NCBI RefSeq assembly: GCF_003258595.1
Contig: NZ_QHHQ01000001.1
Location: 1,426,001 to 1,490,000, forward strand
Origin: Acuticoccus sediminis
Lineage (GTDB): Bacteria > Pseudomonadota > Alphaproteobacteria > Rhizobiales > Amorphaceae
DNA length: 64,000 bases
Direction of reading: 5' to 3'
The notes beneath the pieces are model-generated. The model did not search any database and was not told the DNA's origin. It saw only the letters and a program-made list of their open reading frames with translations. Of the stretch, positions 52,502 through 61,669 are shown in pieces. Each line of letters opens with the position of its first letter. The first letter of the stretch is position 1. The position numbers and the translations under genes were made by a program.

Positions 52502-53340
52502 CGCTCGTCGACCGGGACCGCGGCGAGACGCCGGACGCGGCGTTCGACGTCGCCGGGGCGCTCGGCCGCCTCGACCGCGCCTTCGGCGGACACCAGTGGA
52601 CCATCGCGGTGTCCGGCGGTGTCGATTCGATGACGCTCGCGACCCTCGCCCACCGCCGCCTCGCTGTCCGTCCGCGGATGGTCCACGCCACCTCGCCGGC
52701 GGTCCCGTCGGAGGCGCGTGGACGCGTCGAGCGGCACGCGGGGGCCGAGGGGTGGTGGCTCGAGGTCATCGACGCCGGCGAGTTCGCCGACCCGGACTAC
52801 CGCGCCAATCCGGTCAACCGCTGCTATTTCTGCAAGTCCCGCCTCTACGGCTCGATCGATGCGGTGATCCGCGCGGCGGGCGGCGGCCTCGTCGCCTCGG
52901 GCACCAATCAGGACGACCTCGGCGACTTCCGGCCCGGCCTCGCCGCGGCCGAGGAGCGCGGGGTGCGCCACCCCTTCGTCGAAGCCGGGATCGGCAAGGC
53001 CGCGATCCGCGGGCTCGCCCACGCGCACGGGCTCGACTTCGCCGACCTGCCGGCCCAGCCGTGCCTGTCGAGCCGTGTCGAGACGGGGCTCGCGATCCAG
53101 CCCGCGGACCTCGCCTTCGTCGACGCGCTGGAACAGCGACTGCGCGGCGCGGCGCCCGACGGACGCGCGATCCGCGTGCGCCTGCGCCACGGCGGCGTCG
53201 CCGTGGAGACGGATTGCGGCGAGGCGCTCTGGGGCCGCCTGGGGGCGATCGCCGAAGCCGCCTGCGCCGGCGCGGGGCGGCCGTTCCTGGGCGTGGAACG
53301 CTACCGGATGGGATCCGCCTTCCTGAAGGGCCCGCTTTGA
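52498..53340 (+). CDS. larE: Sulfur transferase LarE
   Basis: LarE converts the carboxylates of the cofactor precursor, made by LarB, to thiocarboxylates. The 280-residue protein has the PP-loop SGGVDS (39-44). Three Cys are visible: Cys109 and Cys112 in NRCYFCK, and Cys189 in PCLSSR. The single-Cys form (Lactobacillus) sacrifices its own sulfur; forms with all three Cys bind a [4Fe-4S] cluster and can turn over. This one has the three-Cys layout. GTG start, coupled to larC. Confidence 0.92.
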   Translation: MTLVDRDRGETPDAAFDVAGALGRLDRAFGGHQWTIAVSGGVDSMTLATLAHRRLAVRPRMVHATSPAVPSEARGRVERHAGAEGWWLEVIDAGEFADPDYRANPVNRCYFCKSRLYGSIDAVIRAAGGGLVASGTNQDDLGDFRPGLAAAEERGVRHPFVEAGIGKAAIRGLAHAHGLDFADLPAQPCLSSRVETGLAIQPADLAFVDALEQRLRGAAPDGRAIRVRLRHGGVAVETDCGEALWGRLGAIAEAACAGAGRPFLGVERYRMGSAFLKGPL

Positions 53341-54014
53341 CCCTCTCGACCCGAACGCCGGGCGCCGTGATGGACTGGGACCGGGAGGCACGTACGGGGC
53401 TGCCCGAGGCCGTCTTCTGTGCCGGCAAGACCCCGGCGCAGATCGACGCCATCTTCGCGAGCGCCGTCGCCGGTGGCCACCGCCTCCTCATGACGCGGCT
53501 CGACGCCGGGCGCCACGCCGCCCTCGCCGGGGAAACGCGCGCCACACTCGACTACGACGCGCTCTCCGCGACCGCGATCCACGGCGGGGTGGCGCCCGCC
53601 CGGCCCGGGCGCATCGCGATCGTCACCGGCGGACTGGCGGACCTCCCCGCCGCCACCGAGGCCCTCAGGACCCTGGCGTTCTGCGGGATCGACGCCGAAC
53701 TCGTCGCCGACGTGGGCGTCGCCGGCCTCTGGCGGCTGCTCGAGCGCATCGAGGAGATCCGCGAGGCGGATGTCGTCATCGCCGTCGCCGGGATGGAAGG
53801 GGCGATCTTCTCCGTCCTCGCCGGCCTCGTCGCCGCACCCATCATCGCGCTTCCCGTCTCCGTCGGCACCGGCGTCAGCGCGGGCGGGCGGCTCGCGCTG
53901 GAATCGGCGCTCGGGAGCTGCGCCCCGGGGCTGGTCGCGGTCAACATCGACAACGGCTTCGGCGCCGCACAGGCCGCGATCCGGATGCTGGGGCGAACCG
54001 CCGCGGGGGTGTGA
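53337..54014 (+). CDS. larB: Pyridinium-3,5-biscarboxylic acid mononucleotide synthase LarB
   Basis: LarB carboxylates and hydrolyses nicotinic acid adenine dinucleotide, the first step of nickel-pincer synthesis. The 225-residue protein begins with the LarB-specific DWDREARTGLPEAVFCAGKT and continues with a PurE-like AIR-carboxylase domain (VTGGLADLPAATEALRTL, VIAVAGMEGAIFSVLAGLV, PVSVGTG). TTG start at 53337 with GAAGGG 6 bases upstream, overlapping the larE stop; an ATG at 53370 is an alternative. Last gene of the operon. Confidence 0.9.
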   Translation: MTLSTRTPGAVMDWDREARTGLPEAVFCAGKTPAQIDAIFASAVAGGHRLLMTRLDAGRHAALAGETRATLDYDALSATAIHGGVAPARPGRIAIVTGGLADLPAATEALRTLAFCGIDAELVADVGVAGLWRLLERIEEIREADVVIAVAGMEGAIFSVLAGLVAAPIIALPVSVGTGVSAGGRLALESALGSCAPGLVAVNIDNGFGAAQAAIRMLGRTAAGV

Positions 54015-54063
54015 CCGGGAAGCGCCGCGCGGGCTCCGGCTTCACCAGGAAACAGGGCGCGCC

Positions 54064-54210
54064 GCCTGTGTCCCGGAGCCACCCATCGCTGATTGAAGCC
54101 CTGCACCGGGCCGCGACGGGGTGCAAGGCACACTTCGTTCTTCGGCCTTGCACCCCGTCGCGCCCCGGCGCCTGCCGGGCTTCAGCGATGGCTGGCTCCG
54201 GGAAACAGGC
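54064..54210. repeat. Long imperfect inverted repeat in the larB-fghA gap
   Basis: Two arms of about 66 bases (54064-54129 and 54145-54210) are near-complementary around a 15-base loop. Perfect blocks include CCCGGAGCCA/..GGCTCCGGG at the outside and CGACGGGGTGCAAGGC with GCCTTGCACCCCGTCG at the loop. It lies in the 337-base gap between the convergent larB and fghA genes, which holds no gene. It could be a strong bidirectional terminator, a structured RNA or a miniature palindromic element; I saw no second copy in the window. Confidence 0.7.
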
Positions 54211-54279
54211 TGAGGCCGTGCCGTCAGGTGGCGGGGGGGACCGGGCCGTTGGTGCGCCGGGAAAAGATCAGGAAAGAAG

Positions 54280-54308
54280 AAGGGGAGCGCGTTTGCGGCG
54301 CTCCCCTT
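54280..54308 (-). terminator. Terminator of the adhC-fghA unit
   Basis: On the minus strand AAGGGGAGCGC pairs perfectly with GCGCTCCCCTT (11 bp, 7-base loop), followed by CTTTCC and further T-rich sequence. It is 43 bases after the fghA stop. The T-rich side is only on the minus-strand reading, so it serves fghA. Confidence 0.75.
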
Positions 54309-54351
54309 CGGGCCGTTCGTCCCGTGGTCTGGTAAGGCGGGTTCCGCGGCC

Positions 54352-55182
54352 TCAGGCGAGGCGCTCGGCGTGCCAGGCGATGTGCTCGGCCATGAACGTC
54401 GAGATGAAGTAGTAGGAGTGGTCGTAGCCCTGCTGCATGCGCAGGGTGAGGGCGATGCCGGCATCCTCGCACGCCTTGACGAGGAGTTCCGGGCGCAGCT
54501 CCGTGATGACGAAGCTGTCCGACTCGCCCTGGTCCACCAGGATCTCCGGTACGCGCGCGCCGTCCTCGATCAGCGCCACCGCGTCATGCCGGCGCCACGC
54601 CGCCGGATCCTCGCCGAGATACTCCGAGAACGCCTTTACGCCCCACGGGACCTGGCTCGGCGCGACGATCGGCGCGAAGGCCGAGACGCTGCGGTAGCGG
54701 TCCGGGTTGCGCAGCGCGACGGTCAGCGCGCCGTGCCCGCCCATCGAGTGGCCGAAGATCGACTGCCGGTCCGCGGCCACGTTGAAGTTGGCCCTGATGA
54801 GGGCCGGCAGCTCCTCCTCGACGTACGTCCGCATCCTGAAGTGCGGCGCCCAGGGGGCCTCGGTGGCGTCGACGTAGAAGCCGGCGCCCTGGCCGAGGTC
54901 GTACGCCTCGTCGTCGGCGACGTCCTCGCCGCGCGGGCTCGTGTCCGGGCAGACGACGACGATGCCGAGCTCGGCCGCCGCCTGGCGGTACTCGCCCTTT
55001 TCCATCACGTTGGCGTGGGTGCAGGTCAGGCCGGAGAGGTAGGTCAGCACCGGGCACGGGGTCTCGAGCGCCTGCGGCGGGACGAATACGCCGAGTGTCA
55101 TCGGCGTGCCCGTCGCCGAGGATGTGTGCCTGCAAACGAGCTGTTCGCCACCGAAGGCGGTCCAGCGCGATACGATCTCCAT
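54352..55182 (-). CDS. fghA: S-formylglutathione hydrolase
   Basis: FghA hydrolyses S-formylglutathione to formate and glutathione, step two of glutathione-dependent formaldehyde oxidation. The 276-residue alpha/beta hydrolase has the nucleophile in GHSMGGHGAL, the oxyanion region YLSGLTCTHANVMEKG, an Asp in VDQGESDSF and the catalytic His in GYDHSYYF. Length and motifs are standard for FghA/esterase D. It lies 79 bases after adhC on the same strand and ends before a clear terminator. Confidence 0.94.
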   Translation of the reverse strand: MEIVSRWTAFGGEQLVCRHTSSATGTPMTLGVFVPPQALETPCPVLTYLSGLTCTHANVMEKGEYRQAAAELGIVVVCPDTSPRGEDVADDEAYDLGQGAGFYVDATEAPWAPHFRMRTYVEEELPALIRANFNVAADRQSIFGHSMGGHGALTVALRNPDRYRSVSAFAPIVAPSQVPWGVKAFSEYLGEDPAAWRRHDAVALIEDGARVPEILVDQGESDSFVITELRPELLVKACEDAGIALTLRMQQGYDHSYYFISTFMAEHIAWHAERLA

Positions 55183-55261
55183 GAGTGCGCCCGTCGTTTC
55201 TTTCGCCGTTACGAGGTGGGGTGGGGGCCGTTTGCGGCCGGCGGTCCGGACCGGTCCGTCG

Positions 55262-56374
<1,113 letters not shown>

Positions 56375-56573
56375 AAGGGGTGCCTCTCGGTTGTCCGGGG
56401 CGCGACGTCGCGCCCGCGCGGGACACAAAGCAACTTCGCCGGATCGACGCAACCCTCTGTCTTCGTTAAGACTACGGTTGAATGATGCTGTCGTAGCCCT
56501 TTCGAATTGGCTCATGTTTGAATTGATGCTTGCGCTTGCCTTCGCTAGAAAACGTTATCGAACTATAGAGTGA

Positions 56574-57032
56574 ATGATGCTGGATCGCGGATTTGGGCTG
56601 GAGCTCGACAATCAGCTCTGCTTTGCGCTTTACGCGGCAACCAACGCCGTAACGCGGCTTTACCGGCCGCTGCTGGCGAAGGTCGGCATGACGTACCCGC
56701 AGTATCTGGTGATGCTCGTGCTGTGGCAGGACGGGCCGCGGCCGATCGGCAAGATCGCCGAGCGGCTGCGCCTCGGGCCGAGCGCGGTGGTTCCGCTGGT
56801 CGACCAGCTCCAGCGCGCCGGCTTCGTCCAGCGCCGCAAGGACAGCACCGACCGGCGCATGGTCTACATCGAGCTGACCGAGGCCGGCGCCGGGATCGAG
56901 CGGCAGGTGGCCGACGCCCGCGAGGTCGTCGTGTGCCGCCTCGGCATGAGCGAGTTCGAGATCGCCAAGCTCCGCAGCGAGCTCGTCGACCTCACCGCCC
57001 GCATCAACGCCGTGGACGCCGAGACCGCCTGA
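56574..57032 (+). CDS. ohrR: Organic hydroperoxide-sensing MarR-family regulator OhrR
   Basis: OhrR represses genes for peroxide detoxification until a Cys is oxidised. The 152-residue protein carries the OhrR hallmark LDNQLCFALYAATN with the sensing Cys16, a winged helix (IGKIAERLRLGPSAVVPLVDQLQRAGFV, RRKDSTDRRMVYI) and a second Cys at 121, which suggests the two-Cys type that forms an intersubunit disulfide. Two ATGs in tandem (56574, 56577) are possible starts. No ohr gene is adjacent; the divergent neighbour is adhC, whose promoter region it shares. Confidence 0.88.
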   Translation: MMLDRGFGLELDNQLCFALYAATNAVTRLYRPLLAKVGMTYPQYLVMLVLWQDGPRPIGKIAERLRLGPSAVVPLVDQLQRAGFVQRRKDSTDRRMVYIELTEAGAGIERQVADAREVVVCRLGMSEFEIAKLRSELVDLTARINAVDAETA

Positions 57033-57047
57033 CGGCGACGCCCGGCG

Positions 57048-57950
57048 TCAGGGCCAGCGCACCGTCGGTGGCATCGACGACAGGATCGACGCCACGTTTC
57101 CCCCCGTCTTCAGGCCGAACAGCGTCCCGCGGTCGTAGAGCAGGTTGAACTCGACGTAGCGGCCGCGGCGGACCTGCTGCTCCTGCCGGTCGGCCTCGGT
57201 CCACGGCTCGTTCATCGTGCGGCGCACGATTTCGGCGTAGACGTCCATGAAGGTGGTGCCGAGGTCCCTGACGAGGGCGAAGTCGGCGTCCCAGTCGCCG
57301 CTCGCCATGTAGTCGGTGAAGACGCCGCCGATGCCGCGCGCCTCCTTGCGGTGGGGCAGGTAGAAGTACTCGTCGCACCAGGCCTTGTCGCGCGCGTAGT
57401 CGCCGGTCGGGTGACGCGCGTAGCAGGCGCGGAACGCCTCGTGGAAGGCGAGCGAATCGGGGTGGTCCTGGCCGCGCCGGCGCTCCAGCATCGGCGTCAG
57501 GTCCGCGCCGCCGCCGAACCACTGCCGCGTGGTGACGACGTAGCGCGTGTTGATGTGGACCGTCGGCACGTGCGGGTTCTTCGGATGGGCGATGAGGGAG
57601 ATGCCGCTCGCCCAGAAGGTCGGATCCTCGGCCGCGCCGGGGATCTGGGCGCCGAAGTCGCCGGAGAAGCGGCCGTAGACCGTGGACGTGTGGACGCCGG
57701 CCTTCTCGAACAGGCGGCCGTAGAGCATCCCCATGACGCCGCCGCCGCCCTCCGTGCCGTCCGCGTCGGTGCGCCGCCAGGGCTCGCGCGTGAAGCGGCC
57801 CGCGGGCTCGTCGCCGCCGACCTCGTCCTCCAGCGTCTCGAACAGGGTGTGAATGTCGTCCCGGAGCGTTTCGAACCAGGTGCGGGCGGTGGACTGCCAG
57901 CGCGAGAGCGTCGCGCTGTCGGGCTTGGGTCCGCCCTTCGTTTCCGTCAT
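57048..57950 (-). CDS. hemF: Oxygen-dependent coproporphyrinogen III oxidase
   Basis: HemF decarboxylates coproporphyrinogen III to protoporphyrinogen IX using O2. The 300-residue protein has the family motifs [61 protein letters not shown] and [18 protein letters not shown]. Its ATG overlaps the stop of trmL (ATGA), so the two genes are coupled. It converges on ohrR. Confidence 0.96.
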   Translation of the reverse strand: MTETKGGPKPDSATLSRWQSTARTWFETLRDDIHTLFETLEDEVGGDEPAGRFTREPWRRTDADGTEGGGGVMGMLYGRLFEKAGVHTSTVYGRFSGDFGAQIPGAAEDPTFWASGISLIAHPKNPHVPTVHINTRYVVTTRQWFGGGADLTPMLERRRGQDHPDSLAFHEAFRACYARHPTGDYARDKAWCDEYFYLPHRKEARGIGGVFTDYMASGDWDADFALVRDLGTTFMDVYAEIVRRTMNEPWTEADRQEQQVRRGRYVEFNLLYDRGTLFGLKTGGNVASILSSMPPTVRWP

Positions 57951-58408
57951 CGTAGGCCTTTCGTGGTGATGGCGCCGGAGGAGAGATAGGCGGCCATGAG
58001 CGCGATGCCGACGGCGACCGCGAGGTTCAGGGACCGCGCCTGCGGCATCAGCGGGATCCGCACGCGGGCGCTGGCCGCGGCGTGCACCGTCTCCGGGACG
58101 CCAGCGCTCTCCCGACCGAAGAGAAGCGTATCGCTTTGATCGAACGCAAAGTCATGCAGCAAAGTTTCGGCGCCTGTCGTCAGCAGGACGATGCGGCCGG
58201 GCATTGCCGATTGGAATGCCTCGAAGGTCGTATGGTGCGTGAGGGGGACGGTTTGCGCATAATCGAGCCCGGCGCGACGCTGCGCGCGCTCGGACAGGTT
58301 GAACGCCGCGGGGCCCACGATATGGGCTTCGGCACCGAAGCAGGCGAGCGTCCGAAGGATGGCCGCAGTGTTCTGTGGGATCTCCGGCTGAAAAAGTGCG
58401 ACATTCAT
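57947..58408 (-). CDS. trmL: tRNA (cytidine(34)-2'-O)-methyltransferase TrmL
   Basis: TrmL methylates the ribose of the wobble base in tRNA-Leu isoacceptors. The 153-residue protein is a minimal SPOUT domain: it opens [20 protein letters not shown], has [12 protein letters not shown] and closes with the knot motif [20 protein letters not shown]. The ATG at 58408 is fixed by family alignment; the frame upstream is antisense to petA. It is first of a two-gene unit with hemF and divergent from petA. Confidence 0.93.
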   Translation of the reverse strand: MNVALFQPEIPQNTAAILRTLACFGAEAHIVGPAAFNLSERAQRRAGLDYAQTVPLTHHTTFEAFQSAMPGRIVLLTTGAETLLHDFAFDQSDTLLFGRESAGVPETVHAAASARVRIPLMPQARSLNLAVAVGIALMAAYLSSGAITTKGLR

Positions 58409-58593
58409 GTCCCGAATCCGGTTTGGTTGAAGGATCGCACCATCGCGTTCTAATTTCAGGTGTTTCTGGAAAGACGAACCGTTTAGAACGGTTTGCGACG
58501 CCGTGTTGAAGTTGGACGGATCTAGACAGCGCTCGCGCAGGCATGCATGGCATTGCCCAATATGCGCGATCAAGAAGATGGGGGAAGAGGGTC

Positions 58594-59172
58594 GTGGCGA
58601 CCACGGAAACGAATGACGGGCACGGAGAGGCGCACGGTGAAACGCGGCGCGATTTCCTCTACATCGCGACGGGTGCCGTGGCCGCGGTCGGCGTCGGCGC
58701 GGTTGCATGGCCATTTATCGATCAGATGAATCCTGATGCGGCGTCCCTGGCGCTGGCTTCGGTCGAAGTGGATATCGGTGGCCTCGGCGAAGGCGAATCC
58801 ATGACCGTCATGTGGCGCGGCAAGCCGGTGTTCATCCGCCGCCGCACCCCGGTCGAGGTCGAGGAGGCCAAGGAGGTCCCGGTCTCCGATCTGCGCGACC
58901 AGGATGCGCGCAATCCCAACATCTCCGCCACCGAGGCGACGGACGCCAACCGTGCCGTGCAGGGCCGCGAGGACCTTCTCGTCATGATCGGCGTGTGCAC
59001 CCACCTCGGCTGCATTCCGCTCGGCCAGTCGGGCGACTACGGCGGCTGGTTCTGCCCGTGCCACGGGTCGCACTACGACACGGCCGGCCGGATCCGTCAG
59101 GGCCCGGCGCCGGAGAACCTGGCCATTCCGCCGTATAATTTCCCGGACGAAGCGACGCTCGTCGTCGGCTAA
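58594..59172 (+). CDS. petA: Ubiquinol-cytochrome c reductase Rieske iron-sulfur subunit
   Basis: This is the 2Fe-2S subunit of the bc1 complex, moving electrons from ubiquinol to cytochrome c1. The 192-residue protein has a Tat-type N-terminus [25 protein letters not shown] that stays as the membrane anchor, and cluster motifs CTHLGC and CPCHGS. I chose the GTG at 58594 because the Shine-Dalgarno-like GGGGAAGAGG precedes it; a start at 58543 would add 17 residues. It heads petABC, with 16 bases to petB. Confidence 0.95.
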   Translation: MATTETNDGHGEAHGETRRDFLYIATGAVAAVGVGAVAWPFIDQMNPDAASLALASVEVDIGGLGEGESMTVMWRGKPVFIRRRTPVEVEEAKEVPVSDLRDQDARNPNISATEATDANRAVQGREDLLVMIGVCTHLGCIPLGQSGDYGGWFCPCHGSHYDTAGRIRQGPAPENLAIPPYNFPDEATLVVG

Positions 59173-59188
59173 GAAGAAGAGGACCGAC

Positions 59189-60514
59189 ATGGCCGGACAC
59201 GGACACGGGGATACGCCCGCCTTCGAACCAAAGAACAAAGTTGTGAAGTGGTTCGATTCCCGCCTGCCCATCTTCTCGCTGATGAATGAGCAGGCGATCG
59301 TCTTTCCGACGCCGAAGAACCTCAACTACATGTGGACCTTCGGCGCCATCCTGACCTTCATGCTCGTGACGATGATCGTCTCGGGCATCACGCTGGCGAT
59401 GCACTACGCGGCGAACACCGAGCTGGCGTTCGACCGCGTCGAAGACATCATGCGCAACGTGAACTTCGGCTGGCTGCTGCGGTATATTCACGCGGTCGGC
59501 GCGTCGATGTTCTTCTTCGCCGTCTACATGCACATCGCCCGCGGTCTCTACTACGGCTCCTACAAGGCCCCGCGCGAGGTCCTGTGGATGCTCGGCGTCA
59601 TCATCCTCATCCTGATGATGGCCACCGCCTTCATGGGCTACGTCCTCCCCTGGGGGCAGATGTCCGGCTGGGGCGCCACCGTGATCACCAACCTGTTCTC
59701 GGCGATCCCGCTGGTCGGTCCGTCGATCACACAGTGGCTCTGGGGCGGGTTCGCGGTCGACAACGCGACGCTCAACCGCTTCTTCGCGCTGCACTACCTG
59801 CTGCCGTTCGTGATCGCCGGCGTGGTGGTCCTGCACATCTGGGCGCTGCACGTCACGGGCAACAACAACCCGACCGGCGTTTCGGTGAAGTCCTCGAAGG
59901 ACACGGTGCCGTTCAGCCCGTACCTCACCATCAAGGACGGCTTCGCCATCGTCGTCTTCATGCTGCTGTACGCCTGGTTCGTGTTCTACGTGCCGAACTA
60001 CCTCGGCCACCCGGACAACTACATCCAGTTCAACCCGCTGGTGACGCCGGCGCACATCGTGCCCGAATGGTACCTGCTGCCGTTCTACGCCATGCTCCGC
60101 GCCATTCCGGACAAGCTCGGCGGCGTGATGGTGATGTTCGGCTCGCTGCTCATCCTGCTGGTGATCCCCTGGCTGGACACCTCGCGGGTGCGCTCGGCGC
60201 GCTACCGGCCGATGTTCAAGATCGCCTTCTGGCTCTTCGTCGTCACCTGCATCGCGCTGGGCTGGCTCGGCTCGCAGCCGGCCGAGGGGATCTACGTCAT
60301 CCTCGCCCGGTTCTTCACGTTCTACTACTTCGCCTTCTTCCTCATCCTGATGCCGGTCCTCGGCATCATCGAGACGCCGAAGCCGTTGCCGACCTCCATC
60401 GCCGACGACGTCCTGGCCAAGTCCAAGAAGAAGGGCCACACGCAGCCCGAACCTACCGCGGGGTCTGGGGGCGTGAGCCCCGAGGGTGCCACCGCTGCGC
60501 CGAAGAAGGATTGA
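59189..60514 (+). CDS. petB: Cytochrome b subunit of the bc1 complex
   Basis: The 441-residue membrane protein holds hemes bL and bH. Eight helices are seen, with the heme His pairs in [19 protein letters not shown] and in [25 protein letters not shown], the PEWY quinol motif ([17 protein letters not shown]), and [22 protein letters not shown]. It is a separate cytochrome b and not the fused b-c1 precursor found in Bradyrhizobium. AAGAGGA lies before the ATG. A 3-base gap to petC. Confidence 0.97.
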   Translation: MAGHGHGDTPAFEPKNKVVKWFDSRLPIFSLMNEQAIVFPTPKNLNYMWTFGAILTFMLVTMIVSGITLAMHYAANTELAFDRVEDIMRNVNFGWLLRYIHAVGASMFFFAVYMHIARGLYYGSYKAPREVLWMLGVIILILMMATAFMGYVLPWGQMSGWGATVITNLFSAIPLVGPSITQWLWGGFAVDNATLNRFFALHYLLPFVIAGVVVLHIWALHVTGNNNPTGVSVKSSKDTVPFSPYLTIKDGFAIVVFMLLYAWFVFYVPNYLGHPDNYIQFNPLVTPAHIVPEWYLLPFYAMLRAIPDKLGGVMVMFGSLLILLVIPWLDTSRVRSARYRPMFKIAFWLFVVTCIALGWLGSQPAEGIYVILARFFTFYYFAFFLILMPVLGIIETPKPLPTSIADDVLAKSKKKGHTQPEPTAGSGGVSPEGATAAPKKD

Positions 60515-60517
60515 CCG

Positions 60518-61411
60518 ATGCTTGAGACGAGACCCACGCCGCTTGCCACGCTCGGCAAGCTCGTCGGCACCGCCGGGTTTTCGGTTGCCCTCCTGTGCGG
60601 GGCCGGCGCCCTGACGGCGAGCCTCACCACCTCCGCGACCGCCGCGGAGGAGGGGGGCCACCACGTCGAGAAGCAGGACTGGTCCTTCGCCGGCGTGTTC
60701 GGCCAGTTCGACCAGGCCCAGCTCCAGCGCGGCCTCAAGGTCTACCGCGAGGCCTGCGCCGGCTGCCACTCGATGCACCTCGTCCCGTTCCGGACCCTCG
60801 CCGACCCGCACGGGCCGAACCTCTCCGAGGGGGCCGCCGAGCAGATCGCGTCGGAGTACACGGTCGAGGACATCTCCAACGAGGACGGCCAGCCGTTCGA
60901 GCGTCCCGCGACGCTGACGGACCACTTCCCGTCGCCGTTCCCGAACGCGGCCGCCGCCGCGGCCGCCAACGGTGGCGCCGCCCCGCCGGACTTCTCGCTC
61001 ATCGCGAAGGCCCGCGCCGTTCACCGCGGCTTCCCCGGCTTCATCACGGACGCCTTCGCCGGCTACTCCGAGAGCGGGCCGGACTATATCTTCGCGCTGC
61101 TGCAGGGGTACACGGACCCGCCGGAGGGCGTGGAAGAGGTGCCGGGCAAGTACTACAACCCGATCTTCGTCAACGGCCAGTGGATCGCCATGCCGCCGCC
61201 GCTGGAGGATGGCCGGGTCGAGTACACCGACGGTTCGCCCGAGACCGTCGAGCAGTACTCCGCCGACATCGCCGCGTTCCTGATGTGGGCCGCCGAGCCG
61301 CACCTCGAGGAGCGCAAGCAGATCGGCTTCCGCGTGATGGTCTTCCTGCTGGTCTTCGCCGTGCTTCTCTACGCGACGAAGAAGAAGCTCTGGCGCAACG
61401 TCGAGCACTGA
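60518..61411 (+). CDS. petC: Cytochrome c1 subunit of the bc1 complex
   Basis: The 297-residue protein passes electrons to soluble cytochrome c. It has a signal peptide (about 1-43, cut near TAAEEGG), the heme motif CAGCH (80-84), the axial Met region QWIAMPPPL and one C-terminal anchor helix (about 268-288) that ends in a basic tail. Length is normal for alphaproteobacterial c1. It closes the operon before a strong intrinsic terminator. Confidence 0.96.
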   Translation: MLETRPTPLATLGKLVGTAGFSVALLCGAGALTASLTTSATAAEEGGHHVEKQDWSFAGVFGQFDQAQLQRGLKVYREACAGCHSMHLVPFRTLADPHGPNLSEGAAEQIASEYTVEDISNEDGQPFERPATLTDHFPSPFPNAAAAAAANGGAAPPDFSLIAKARAVHRGFPGFITDAFAGYSESGPDYIFALLQGYTDPPEGVEEVPGKYYNPIFVNGQWIAMPPPLEDGRVEYTDGSPETVEQYSADIAAFLMWAAEPHLEERKQIGFRVMVFLLVFAVLLYATKKKLWRNVEH

Positions 61412-61417
61412 TCCCGA

Positions 61418-61445
61418 GGGCCGGGCGGCGACGCCCGGCCCTTTT
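61418..61445 (+). terminator. Intrinsic terminator of petABC
   Basis: GGGCCGGGCG (61418-61427) pairs perfectly with CGCCCGGCCC (61432-61441) around the tetraloop GCGA, followed by TTTT (61442-61445). It starts 7 bases after the petC stop. The best rho-independent terminator in the window. Confidence 0.88.
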
Positions 61446-61669
61446 CATGTCGGCCGACCTTCGAGGCGGCGCGCGACCCGGGTCGCTGCGCCGCCTTTCT
61501 CATTCGTGACGCCGATGTCATCTTGGCGTCCGACCAATGGACTATGATCGCGGAGCGATTCGCCTCTCGTCGCGCCGGGACCGCGCGGGATCGCGGATCG
61601 GCCGCGCCGCCGCGGCCCACCCGTGACGCACCGGTCCGGGTCGTGACACGCCCCATCCACGGAGCGCCC

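Noticed and set aside
56375-56573. CTACG...CGTAG repeat in the adhC-ohrR gap as an OhrR operator
   Set aside because: The 5-base arms are 15 bases apart and do not resemble the AT-rich OhrR consensus; too weak to list as a site.
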